This document shows, piece by piece, positions 52,420-63,599 of a stretch of 64,000 nucleotides of DNA. The notes under the pieces were generated by a model. The model was given only the letters and a program-made list of their open reading frames with translations. It was not told where the DNA came from and made no database searches. Made by a program: the position numbers and the translations under genes. Numbering within the stretch: the first letter of the stretch is position 1; each line of letters starts with the position of its first letter. Source of the DNA: Rhizopus arrhizus (lineage: Eukaryota > Mucoromycota > Mucoromycetes > Mucorales > Rhizopodaceae); assembly GCA_024220505.1 (NCBI GenBank), contig JAKZZE010000007.1, forward strand, positions 2,016,982 through 2,080,981. Direction: 5' to 3'.

Positions 52420-54091
52420 CAGTGGGTGGACTAATTGTCCCAGTGTTTCAACATTTTTTACGTTTGACACTGTAACTCGACCAATTCTTAGGCTATGTGA
52501 CTAGTTTTATGCTCATTAGAAAGGGCGCACTTCGTGCTACATAATATCAAAGAACTGGCGTTCGGAGATTACACAGTCTGAGTTAATTAGCAATAGAAAA
52601 AAAACACCGCACTGGGACAATTTTTCCGCTACCTGCTTATTTTGCAATGTGTTCTAAACATCGCCTTCTTATCAATCAGAAATCACCGAAACTAATATAC
52701 AAGTCTTATCTATGATAATCTATGACTCATATCTTTAATGTAAAGTATAAGTAGCTTTATGTTATTCTTTTTTTTTACAATATTCTTAGTCTCTTTCTAT
52801 ACTGCACTTCTTACGACTTTGTCCCGCATCAAATGACTCCTACTATCAGCAAATCTGTTCAGAAACAAATCCAAATGCTTTTGGCTAGTAATATGACATA
52901 TGAACAAGTTATGGAACGCATTCCCGGATTGAAAAAGTCAACGTTAGGTAGGTACGCGAACAAGTTTTTTCCAAACCGAATGAAGGCAGCTCCTGGTAGA
53001 AGAGCAACTGTTGGTGAAACTACCAAGTCGTACATCCGTAGACAAGTAATAAAGGGTGAATTCAAGACAGCCAAAGCAGTACATCAATATCTGAATGGTT
53101 TGGGATATACTATTGGTTATTCTGGAGTCTTGAAGCTTCTTAAAAGTATGAACTTCAGAGCTAAAATCAAAGCGAAGAAGCCTCTGCTCAGTAAACAGTA
53201 CAAGGAACGACGTTTAGCATGGGCTATGGCCCACAAAGGCTGGACAACCGATGACTGGAGGCGTATGGTGTTTAGTGATGAGACTAAAGTCAATGTTTTC
53301 GGATCAGACGGTTGCAAGTATTACTGGAGTCGACCAGACGATGTATTGCAGCCTCATCACTTAGATCTTACAGTGAAAGGCGGCCAAGGAAGTGTCATGG
53401 TATGGGGTTGTATTACTTATGATGGCCCTGGGTATGCTAGTTGGATACATGACGGAACTACGAAAGCTGTGGGTTATGTAAATATCTTGGAAACTACACT
53501 TATGGACAGCCTAAAGTACTATGGATACAATCCTGAGAATATCTATTTTCAACAAGATAAGGATCCCAAGCACACTTCGAAGCTTGCTAAGCAATGGTTT
53601 GTGAATAATAACTTCAAGAGTGATCATATCTTTAGCTGGCCAGCCCAAATTCCCGATTTAAACCCTATTGAACATGTATGGCATCACCTTAAACTCAAGC
53701 TGAGTGTATATGACACTAAGGCTAAAGGAGTACATGAGTTATGGGAAAGAATCAAAAAAGAATGGAATACTTTTACAGTGGATGAGTGTAGAAGATATAT
53801 AGATAGCATGCCGGATCGTTGTAAAGCAATTATTAGTGCTAAAGGGGGACATACCCGTTATTAAATAAAATTTATGTTCAAGCGGAAAAATTGTCCCAGT
53901 GCGGTGTTTTTTTTCTATTGCTAATTAACTCAGACTGTGTAATCTCCGAACGCCAGTTCTTTGATATTATGTAGCACGAAGTGCGCCCTTTCTAATGAGC
54001 ATAAAACTAGTCACATAGCCTAAGAATTGGTCGAGTTACAGTGTCAAACGTAAAAAATGTTGAAACACTGGGACAATTAGTCCACCCACTG
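52420..54091. mobile_element. Tc1-like transposon copy 2, intact, 1672 bp
   Basis: 211-bp terminal inverted repeats (52420-52630 and 53881-54091) appear identical by eye, with ends CAGTGGGTGGACTAATTGTC. TA target duplications lie at 52418-52419 and 54092-54093. It interrupts the endonuclease domain of LINE Z2. Each TIR has an outer ATTGTCCCAGTG and an inner CACTGGGACAAT in inverted orientation. Perfect TIRs and an intact transposase suggest recent insertion. Confidence 0.95.
52833..53864 (+). CDS. Tc1/mariner transposase (DD37E-type spacing)
   Basis: An intact 343-residue transposase. The N-terminal helix-turn-helix DNA-binding region (NMTYEQVMERIPGLKKSTLG) is followed by a basic GRRA segment and a second HTH. 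The catalytic domain has VFSDETKVNVFGSDG (D near 148), VKGGQGSVMVWG, FQQDKDPKHTS (D near 241) and PDLNPIEHVWHHLK (E near 279). Counting as in Tc1, 37 residues lie between the second D and the E, against 34 in Tc1. The C terminus has YIDSMPDR and AKGG. The enzyme would excise and reinsert the element at TA. The ATG at 52833 is the first in frame. Confidence 0.95.
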   Translation: MTPTISKSVQKQIQMLLASNMTYEQVMERIPGLKKSTLGRYANKFFPNRMKAAPGRRATVGETTKSYIRRQVIKGEFKTAKAVHQYLNGLGYTIGYSGVLKLLKSMNFRAKIKAKKPLLSKQYKERRLAWAMAHKGWTTDDWRRMVFSDETKVNVFGSDGCKYYWSRPDDVLQPHHLDLTVKGGQGSVMVWGCITYDGPGYASWIHDGTTKAVGYVNILETTLMDSLKYYGYNPENIYFQQDKDPKHTSKLAKQWFVNNNFKSDHIFSWPAQIPDLNPIEHVWHHLKLKLSVYDTKAKGVHELWERIKKEWNTFTVDECRRYIDSMPDRCKAIISAKGGHTRY

Positions 54092-54930
54092 TATGTCTAA
54101 AGTCCCGATGAGTTACATATGTCGGGTTTGCACGCCAAAGGCCAGGACCAGAAGGCGTTGGCAAATCCGGTTTGAAGACAAGTGTAAGAAGGGCATGATC
54201 AGTCCAATGAGGATTGAGAAATTCGACATCGGCATCAACATAATTGATTGCTAAATCAAGCGACATATAAATATAGTCAATGGTTGAATGTGACAGATCT
54301 CCGCGACGAAAGGTTGGCGTAACTAACGACCGAAGGTCAGACATGACGTTGCGAAAATGACATTGTAGGAAATGCATCCACTGTTGTGGAGGACGAGCAT
54401 TTCGCGTCGAAGAGGCGGTTGGGGTTGAGTAATTAAAATCGCCAGCAATTATGAGGCGATCAACGCACGATATAGTGTCAAGAGGAGACAATTGTCGAAA
54501 ATTTAAAATAGATTCAAAAAACTCTGCACGTGCTTTGGAAGACGATGCAGGAGCATACACTACGAGAATATGGAAAGGTTCCATATGACCATCAATATGG
54601 TCTACTTGAGCGAGAATACATCGAGAATCCTCAGGGAGAGGAATTCTAGAGATAGTGAACTGAGGATCAAAACATAAAAGTCCACAATATTCAGTCCACA
54701 ATATTCAGTCCACAAAGATTGTTGACAACAAAACTGTTGATGCAAGATGTTTTGATGTGGGAGAGATGCACCACAGTTATCAACCTCTTGAAGAGCGACA
54801 AATGATGGTGACTTTGAGCGAATGTACCGGATTAGATGATGTCGTGATGATGGTTTACTGACTTTGAAAAAACTATTGCCATTCAGAGACAGTAACGATA
54901 AAGCCTTGCGATTCTGATTATTATTCATAA

Positions 54931-56360
54931 TTACAAATCAAGTCGATCGGGAGGCCGCGTAACGCGAGTACTCCTTCGTGGTCCTGTAGTTGAAGAATCT
55001 TTTGTCGTTTTCTTTTTTTCAGATGTTGAGACAGCGGGTGGATCAATGTTAGAAGAAACTGTATCTGTTTCGGGAGATGAAAAAGGTTCAGATGTAGTTG
55101 CCCATTGAGATTGGATTGAGACTTCGTTATTGGATTGTTCAGATATATCTGACATTGAAACATCTTCCGCATATTGAATGTGTTTATAAGTCGCACTGGG
55201 GACTGACATAAGATCTTCAACTGTGTCCTCATTTAGGGAAGGAGCTGCAGTTGGAGAGTCCACATTACTTTCTTGAGTTTGCTCCTGGATAGTGGATTGT
55301 ATTGTCGATCCGGTCGGGTTATCAAGTAACTCAACTGTCTTAACAGCCTCAACCATCGTATTTTTCGGAGAAGGCATGGTATTTTTTGACTTATGGGAAC
55401 TTCGAAGTCTTTTAGCTGGTGAAATCTTATCAGGACATTGAACCCTAATGTGACCGGGCTTATAACAATAATAACAGACTCTCTTGTTACTGGGAGCCTG
55501 TTGACACTCAGAGGCGCTATGCCCAAGTTCGTGACAATACTTACAATATGTGGGCATTTCCTTCCAGTACGCATGGATATACACGGAATAGTCATCTGTT
55601 TCTGTGTTATGCGGATCAACCCAAGGCATTATGTGAGCCAGATCCAGAAAGGGGTCTGGCTGAGATGGGTCAGAGGAACAATCAAGTACTGCGTACCCAG
55701 AACCAAGGAACGCACCAGTGTCGGAATCAGTTACAATACCCACATCCCGAACATACCCATAACTAGACAGAGTATGTTTCAAGCCTTCCAGGAGTTGTTG
55801 GGGACGTAACCAAGGGAGACGTTGTAGGGTCAGACGACGGATAGTAGATCCAGGTCTACAAGCTACTACGGGACGTATAATAGTTGTCCATTATCAAATT
55901 GAAAACCATTCGCACAAGCCTTTGACCGGAAGTGGTCATTATCGAAGTTGATTTTCTAAATAACGGTTGTGACCTGATTTATGAACTACCAAACCGACAT
56001 AGTCATGAAATTGTCCAAAAGCCAACTTATAAATCGTTCTGTCCGATTCTTTGCGAGAAGTATGTCGAAGAAAAGACTTCCAGGTGTTTGTGAGACACCC
56101 CAGTATACAGTGTCGATGATAACGGGAGAATTCTGTTCAGAAATGGTAAGATCTGGACTAGATGACTGAACTGAAGATGTCATCATAGGTTTGGTGTGAA
56201 TCAGACTTTCACGAGTTTTAGCCGGTCTTTGGTGTATCTTAGAATACAACACTTTCGTTGGACGTCGTGAGACGACAGGTAAACTCTCTGATTGTTGAAC
56301 ATTGTTAGGAATGTTGTCACCTTCTTCAGGTGGCTTAGCGTTGGTAGGCGAAAGAACCAT
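54931..56360 (-). pseudogene. LINE Z2 ORF1, CCHC nucleic-acid-binding protein
   Basis: Two open segments (56360-55986 and 55782-54931) are separated by a stretch with frameshifts and stops. The downstream part has two zinc knuckles, CKYCHELGHSASEC and CYYCYKPGHIRVQC, then a Ser/Thr-rich tail ending RVTRPPDRLDL. ORF1 of family Z therefore differs from the coiled-coil ORF1 of families X and Y. The first ATG coincides with the first bases of the element, so the 5' UTR is missing or very short. Confidence 0.75.
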
Positions 56361-57512
56361 GCGTACAATTTTTTATTTTTTAAAAAAAAAAAAAATGTTC
56401 TGCGACTCTCTTTTTGTTTCTATCTTGAACTATATTTTGTGGTTGTTTTTATAATTGATAATTTGCAACAACAAAAAAGAGACAACTTATAGCTCCATTA
56501 CTGCCAAAAATGTAAAAAAAAAGAACAAAGCTTACGTTTTTTATGCCTCTGTCAATTGTCGTATCTTAAACCACTTCCACATCTTGTGCTCTAGCTGATA
56601 TGTTTTTAATGGAAACTTAAAATGTGAAAAAGAAGACATGTAAGCATTATGGCAAAGAGTCAGTAATGCACCTGTGCCTTTAGTTCTATTTATTTTAGCA
56701 AATTTAAACAAGATATGCTTTGATTGCTGTAACTTTTCTTTGTATCCAATTGTAGTACTGCTTCATTATACTTTTACTAGTTCGAGTTACATTACAAACT
56801 TTTTATGTTAATTGAACTGAGAGTAATTTGTCATAGTTGTGAATCTTTATTTTTTGTATAAATATGGGGAAATAAACTGAAGAATATAAATGCGTAATAG
56901 ATATAAAAAAGAGTTGTATAAACTATTATCAAATTCAGACCATATACAATAAAGTAATTTGTTTAAATTACTTCTTCATTGGGTAAAAATATTGATTTGA
57001 GTAGGTTGTCCTTTGTTATTATACTTTTTCTCTGTTATAGTCAGTTTTAATTGAAGCCAAAGGAATTCAATCTGTTTGACTACTAATAATTGTGTAATCA
57101 TTGAATTAAAATAAACCGAATTTCAAAAAATAATTGTAATAAAAAAAAAAAACGAGTTTGCAAATGCTCTAGGATGACGTCGTTATAACTTACAAGCGTT
57201 TCAAAAAGTACAAGAAACTTCCGATTGTACTTCTTTTCTTTCTTCATGTAATCCTGCTACGAAATTCTTACGGCTCGTAATTATTTTACTATTCTAAACA
57301 CTTGCTAACAATTTAAACTGTTATATTTATCTTGTACCTTAATCTAGTTTTTTACAACTTATTTAACAAGAATTAGCTTTTTTTTTAGGTAAATAGTGAT
57401 CGTTTGTTGATATACATGCATCTAATGTATGTTTATAGATCATGAGCTACACTTCCGTTTAGTCCTATGCTTTATGAAATATTTAGTAGAAAAAAAGTCT
57501 TTATTTGGTAGG

Positions 57513-57546
<34 letters not shown>

Positions 57547-58036
57547 GTTCAGTACTCATAATGAAAAAAATCTTATTTTGATTAGCATATTGGATATAAG
57601 GCTATAAATCCCTTTAACAACAACGTAACACTGTAGAGATAATGGAAGGTGTCAAATAACATATCATTTTGCAGTGCAACTTGTTAACAGATACAAAACC
57701 TGAAGCTTTGTTTAAAAACTCTTAAAACGATTTTTTTTATTACAGCTACAAAACGTAATAAAAATAGTTTCTGTAAAAGGTTTTAAGCATAGAAACATAT
57801 GCATAGAATTTATTTGGATTATAGTCGAAAAGTGATTTACGTGAATACAGCAATACATAAGAGAAGATTAGAGTATATATTTTGGATGGAGTTTTGATGG
57901 TAATTAAAAAAAAAGAACATGGAAAAAGAAGTTATTAAATCATAGACATAGGCATAAAAGCATAAAAAATAAAAAAAAGAAGGCTACATAAATGAAATGA
58001 AGAAAAAAGGTATTAAAGATCGGAAAGCATACCATT

Positions 58037-58145
58037 ATGTCTACCACCCGTTCTGGCACTCGTCCTACTTCTCGTCGTCAAAATAAAAGAGAAGAATATA
58101 ATTGTTTCTTTTTTCTTTTATTGTTTTTATCTTTTGTTAAATAAA
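58037..58145 (+). other. CACTA copy 2 counterpart of the conserved short frame
   Basis: The same MSTTRSGTRPTSRRQNK start as at 40600, with one A fewer in the following A-run, so the downstream frame changes. The rest of 56375-59925 is non-coding CACTA interior. Confidence 0.35.
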
Positions 58146-61100
58146 TTCTACTATTGTTTGTTAAATGTCGTTTAGAATTGTCTTGTCATGACTAGATCTC
58201 CATGATGGTAATGTTGGTACTTTTTTATATAGCTTAGTTATTATTCCTCAATGCCATTGGTCCTATGACGTTAATTGTATGAAATAAACTTGCATGGATT
58301 TTAAAGCATTATTTTATTTTTTTATTTTTTATGGCTCTTTCTTTTTTTTTTTTTTTTTTTTTTTTCGTATATTCATTATTACTCTACTTTGTTAACAGTT
58401 TTTGATACTTTTAGTTATTGCTGATATGCACCATGTTTTGAAAACAAAATAGCTAAAACTAAATCAGCTCAAACAGTCAACGCATTACAAATGAAAAAAA
58501 AAAAAAAAAACAATTATTATGTTGCATGGGTATGAAGTTGTTGGATGTTGTATTCCTTTTAACCATTTCTTTTTATCTTTGCTTATAGTAAGCTCTAGTA
58601 TTCTTTTACTTCAAATATTGCGAGAGCTTTAGTCAAACAAGATGTTTTTAACGAATGGTTCACTAATTAAAGAAAACTTAGTTATGGCTACATTACAACA
58701 TGCAACAACCCTTGCTCTTCTTCATATCTTTATTTGTATTTCTTTCCGCTCCTTACCTTGACACTTTACTGACTCTATCTGTAGTGTGCAACCTAGCTGT
58801 ATAATCAATACTCTATCATGCTGTAGACCAGTTTTGTCGCAACTATTCATCCTCTGCTTTGTATACTATGCTTGGTGTGTTGTTTCATATTGTGTATGCT
58901 GTTGATATTAGGTAAAATTATACTCTATGCTGCTTCAGATAGATTGAACCTTAACCAACATCATATTGTATAGATAGTATGTTTGAACAAGACAAAAGGT
59001 ATAATTTGTTTGCTTGTTACTTTTTTCTTAACTGATGTTTTTTATTTATTAGATTTTAATACTTTGTTTTATTTTGCAATGTGGATTTTGTATGAAGCAA
59101 CTGTAATGATATTAACGATAACAGCAATGATGATAGAGTATTATGAAACCCAATAAAGCATAGGCGCACGGACTTGAGGAAAAGTAACAATGGTTGTATA
59201 AGACAATTATCCATCATGTGATAAAAAAAAAAAAGGAAAACAATTTTGGTAAATAGAAATAAAATTGCATATGTTTAAATATTAATTACTTCTGTTGAAT
59301 GTAGATTGCAATGTAGATTGTTGAAAGTAATTAAATCTGCTAAATGGGTTTGCATTGAATATTGTCGAGGACAGGTAAGTAATGACGTACAATATATTGG
59401 ATCTGTTCATTCTGTATTCCTTTTTTTTTATTATTCCTTTTCTTTATTATTTCTTTTTCTTTTATTATTTTTTTTTTTTTTGCTATTACTTTTTTTTTGT
59501 TATTACTTTTTTTTTTTATTCAATGAATAATATAATAAAATAAATAAAGATCGTATTATTAAATCATTTAAATTTGTCCATTTATACTGCCCTATACAAT
59601 AATAAACCTACCCATTTTACTGGACATAATTGATTAAACATAGCCATACTCTGCTTATTACAGAACAGCTAATGTCTGCCTCGTCCAATTAAATTGTTAT
59701 ACTTTAGACCAATTTTACTCCATTTTACTCCAATTTTGCCTCATCCAATTAAATTGTTATGTGAAAGCGTATGAGAGTTCATGTAGCATCATGTTTTACT
59801 CCAATGTTATTCCAATTTTATTCTAAATTATGCTAAATTATGCTAAATTCGACATTTTTAGCATCTTTATTTTATTAATCCGCGCCTACAATGAGTGTTA
59901 TGCGGAGATTTTTTGCGCCGTAGTGCGGTCGACCCACATTCACACGTTCTTCAAGCAACTTGCTCTCAACTTCCTGTGCATGTAGAAGTTCAATCTATAA
60001 TATATAAATACAATACTTGTTATAATGAAATAACCCGATGCAACAATCATTATCCAGATCCCCCATTCATCACCCGTTTGCCTTACATAGAGTGTTCCCA
60101 ATAGTTCCAAATACTCTAGCATTAACAATCGATCATCCCATGTCCTTGGTATTTGTGCTGACCGCATTTCAATGTTTTTCCAACGGTGCTTATCATGAAT
60201 CATTGTCTTGCTCAAGGTTACTTGCGTTTTGATGATTTGAATTCCATAAGCACCGAGCTTCTTAAATGTTTCTAAGGATGCGTTTTCATAATGACAAGCC
60301 TCCTCCCTCAAAGCAGCGACATTGCACTCATGGATCTTCATTGAATCCTCAAGACTATGTGTGGTGTGTTCTTCAATCATACCACTATAGATATTCATAA
60401 AAAAACAAATTAATTATCAGATTATTATATTCATGTGTTATCAATAATAGTATAGTTATATTTTAATTTAATACCTTGATGATTCTACAACCACCATCTC
60501 CATGTTATTATGCGTCTTTAAGATACCCAAAGCATCGATGTACTTTGCAGGTGGAGTAGAACGACCATCATAGTTACCATCCTTCAAATATAATTGTTTG
60601 GTAGCCTTGTACTTTGCCTCGCACCTTTCATAATAATAATAATAATAATAATGTCAGAACAAGTCCTTTTTTGTATTTCTCTCTTCCCATTATCATTCCC
60701 TTGTTTCAATGAACAACTTGCTGCTACACTTACCACTTAAATTCAATAAACTTGATTATTTTTGACAAAGCTAAAAGTCCAGCTAATATGGATTCACAAA
60801 AGAAAGATCTTTCATGATTCATCACGTGCATTGGTGGAGTTCGATGTACAAGATGAAATGTCGTTAAGATGTGTTTGCAGACAATTAAGAAGTTTTTACT
60901 CTGATCGTCAATTTTAGGATCTCCTTTCCAATTCTAGACTTGATTGAGAAAGTCATCGTACGGAACCTTACGGAGTAAAAAAAACCAAATCGTCAAGTAA
61001 CCCAATAGAACAAAGCGACGAACTATTGATTTGTTGCTCTTTATTGTTGTTGTATTCAGCTTTACACAAAGGGTCACTGACACAATACTGAGTGCCAAAG

Positions 61101-61956
61101 ACGAATAATTGATCAAGTGTTTCAAGTTCACCTTTGCGAATCTTGGGCATGTGCGGCCGCTCAGTTGGTGTACAAGGTGGATCAAATACGTATCTATTAG
61201 ACTCTTTGTTAATAGATATAGAGGCCTATTACACTATTCAAATGATTAGTAACCGGTGCATTTTGAATAGCAAAAAAAAAAAAAAAAAAAATAGGATAAA
61301 GAATAATATTACCAATGGAGTGGTAGACGTAATAGGAGTGACAGTAGCGTTGTAGGAAATATCGGTAAATGGTAATGGTCTCTGTTAAGAAGGAATAAGA
61401 TATCCAAAGTGGTATTAGCGAATAAATATTTCCAAAATACTATCCTATTCCAATAATAACCAATACATTACCTTATTATTTACAACATTAAGCTCACCGT
61501 GATTTGTAATAGTATCAGCAATTTTCGATACGAACTGTTGTTGGTGGTTGAATATTAACATCTGCATTGTTGCGATCAGAATTTTGTCCTTCATTTTCGC
61601 TCCCTTCTTGCTCTTGCTCTTGCCCTTGTTCTTGTTCTTGTTCTTGTCGTGTCTTTATGCAATTCATATCTATCAAATTCTAGAAAAAGAAAAAAAAAAA
61701 AAAACATGAATATTATTACCTTCCTCTTTATTTTTTTTATATTTTTATATATTACCTCAACAATCTCAACAAATAATTTTCCCTTCTTTTTGAATGTTGG
61801 TTGTTTTTCACATGCACTGCCAATATCATGTTACATCGCTTCCAATAGAGATCCAAAAGAATCATACCGTTTTTACTTATCATAGACAGAAATGGCTTCC
61901 AATATTTTCCACTCTTTTGGAGCGGTTTGAAAAAAGTAATCGATTGGTGCTTTCAT

Positions 61957-62596
61957 GATAAATCACCAATGCGCTGATAATAAAAGCGCGTTGAAGAAAA
62001 CTACTGGAAATTATTCGTGGAGACGAATCTATGCCATAAATTACAGTGGGTCAAAAAACCGTTTCAGTAAAATTGAAACTCACACATTTATCCTTTTTTT
62101 GAAAGAAATATTAGAGTATACGTGTTCCTCGATCTTCGATCAACGTCCTTTTACCACTTCTGCCACAATAAGTTCTGCTAATCAACTTTTGTCTGCCTCC
62201 TTGCAAGAACAACTCATTTCCGATGGAATCTTTCCTGTACCTCTTCTGCATTTAATACTGCCGTGTTATTCATCTCGACGTCGATCTCACACTTATACGG
62301 GTTATCTCTCTTTCAACTAAATCATTTCATAAAACAAAAACACAACAACAATTTAAAATCCTTAAAATCAACAAAACATATCACGTGATATTTTAAATCG
62401 GTTACTTAATAAACTCAGAAACTTGTCTCCTTATAAAAAAAAAAGAGTATACGTGTTCTTTTTTATTTTGTTATTATATGGCTTTTTTGCAACATAGCAA
62501 TGTACATCCCTTCTTAATCTATGAATTACATCTTAAGCAATGGCCATTTTAAAAAAAGGGGATGACTGAAACGGTTTTAACTAGGTAAAAAAAATA
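61957..62596. other. Spacer with an unassigned plus-strand ORF
   Basis: A 121-codon frame at 61955-62320 has no recognisable motif and lies in low-complexity Ser/Thr-rich sequence just upstream of the pseudogene start. It may contain that gene's promoter. GAGTATACGTGTTC occurs at 62115 and 62446. Confidence 0.35.
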
Positions 62597-63583
62597 CTAA
62601 TATATATTATTTCCACCCTTAGCTTTTATTACAGCTTGAACTCTAGCCGGCATACTATCAATATATTTACAACAAACATCTTTATCAAATGTTTCCCATT
62701 CAATTTTGATTCTTTCCCATAGTTCATGGACACCTCTTGCCCTTTGCTCATATAAAGCTAATTTCAACTTTAAATGTCTCCACATGTGCTCAATTGGGTT
62801 CAGGTCAGGCGATTGAGAAGGCCAAGGCAATACTGGGTACTTTGCTTCTTCTATAAGATAAGTCGTCGTTATCTTGGCAGTGTGTTTCGGATCATTATCG
62901 TGCTGAAAGATGAAATCACTATCTCCTAATCGGTAGTAATCAAGGGTATCTGCCAGTTCGGTTTTTAGGATATGGATGTAATCGGATGCAGTCATTCTGC
63001 CGTCGTATATCTCGCAGATATATTCAACTCCATGGGAAGTCATACAAGCCCACACCATAACACTTCCACCGCCGTGTTTTACGGTTGGGATTACATGATG
63101 AGGCTGTAATGGGCTTCCAGGTAGACACCAATAGAATTCAATTCCATCAGAGCCCCAAACGTTGATTTTCGACTCATCAGAGAAGATAACCTTTCTCCAG
63201 TCGTCAATAGTCCAGTACCTGTGAGCAAGTGCCCATTCTAAGCGTGCTTTCCTGTGTTTTGCTGACAAAAGAGGTACCTTTCTTTTTTATCGGACTTTGA
63301 ATCCTAGGCTTCTTAAGGCGTTTAGGATGGTGTTGTAAGTCAATCTTGGATAAATGGTCTTAAAATAATCGAAGACCTCAACACCTGACTTCAATCGTCC
63401 TAAGGTTACCATTCTCTTCATGAGGAACTTGCTTGCTTCAGTTAAGATCTGAGGTCGTCCGCCAGTGTTATCGGGTCTTTGGATATTCCATTTTTTGCAA
63501 TATCGATGAACAGTGGCTTTAGAGAGAGTTAAGCGATTAGCAATCTCTTCATAAGACAAATCAGACTCTAAGAGCACTCTCAA
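62597..63583 (-). pseudogene. Tc1-like transposase copy 3, one in-frame stop (DD35E-type spacing)
   Basis: The N-terminal part (63287-63583) has a helix-turn-helix (DLSYEEIANRLTLSKATVHR) and GGRPQIL, then a TAA at 63287-63289. The same frame continues as KRKVPLLSAKHRKARLEW with IFSDESKINVWGSDG, VKHGGGSVMVWA, FQHDNDPKHTAK and PDLNPIEHMWRHLK, ending AKGGNNIY. 35 residues separate the second D and E. The frame also extends upstream of 63583 without an obvious ATG (HSQDTQNDLRVLLES), so the start is unclear. No TIRs were found. It is closest to the transposase at 52833 in its C terminus (VHELWERIK). Confidence 0.85.
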
Positions 63584-63599
63584 ATCATTTTGAGTATCT

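Larger units (their letters stand above)
48310..54928 (-). pseudogene. LINE Z2 ORF2, interrupted four ways
   Basis: Fragments in order are 54928-54092, 52417-52073, 51722-50933 and 50267-48310. The endonuclease has LLSLNGNSF, FVALQEVD, IIAGDFNYS, STIDYIY and WTDHALLTL. Reverse transcriptase has LKNWRPITL, LLCDQEKAYDRVHP, GLRQGDPISPLLFN and VLAYADDLLIY. The C terminus has CRLCGD...HFLFRC. Besides the three insertions, a 14-bp tandem duplication near 54690 shifts the endonuclease frame, and a 1-nt indel near 49937 shifts the frame after the YADD region. ORF2 starts 2 nt after the ORF1 stop (TAATTATG). Confidence 0.88.
48181..56360 (-). mobile_element. LINE Z2, carrying three nested insertions
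   Basis: On the minus strand, from the ATG of ORF1 at 56360 to a poly(A) tail next to 48190. It is flanked by the target duplication GCGTACAATTTTTT at 48167-48180 and 56361-56374, a sequence that is single in CACTA copy 1 (near 38887). Without the nested LTR D, LTR B and Tc1 copy 2 it is about 5.5 kb. The A tail and 14-bp duplication fit target-primed reverse transcription. Confidence 0.9.
47812..59925. mobile_element. CACTA transposon copy 2, containing LINE Z2
   Basis: Same TIRs and interior as copy 1; about 3.92 kb without the LINE. Left part is 47812-48180, right part 56375-59925. The flanks are GGT on the left and C-GGT on the right, compatible with a 3-bp duplication GGT plus one extra C. 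The left and right host flanks join into one reading frame of the pseudogene. Small indels in A/T runs distinguish it from copy 1. Confidence 0.85.
47775..61956 (-). pseudogene. Seven-exon host gene, decayed and split by a 12-kb nested transposon block
   Basis: Minus-strand exons are 61756-61956, about 61470-61679, 61313-61381, 60734-61201, 60475-60624, 60087-60384, and 59926-59994 continuing at 47775-47811 on the other side of the CACTA element. GT/AG sites and phases fit. The first exon (MKAPIDYFFQTAPKEWKI) carries TAA at 61873 and 61831, exon 2 seems to need a frame change, and exon 4 has a T-run frameshift near 60978 and a TAG at 60934. Later exons are well preserved (HDKHRWKNIEMRSAQIPRTW, ELLHAQEVESKLLEERVNV) and end VRTIME-stop. 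I do not recognise the family; it may be a multicopy lineage-specific protein. The exon model is inferred by eye. Confidence 0.6.

Noticed and set aside
61649..61885. Short plus-strand ORF in an A/T-rich stretch
   Set aside because: It is antisense to exons 1-2 of the minus-strand pseudogene and lacks motifs.
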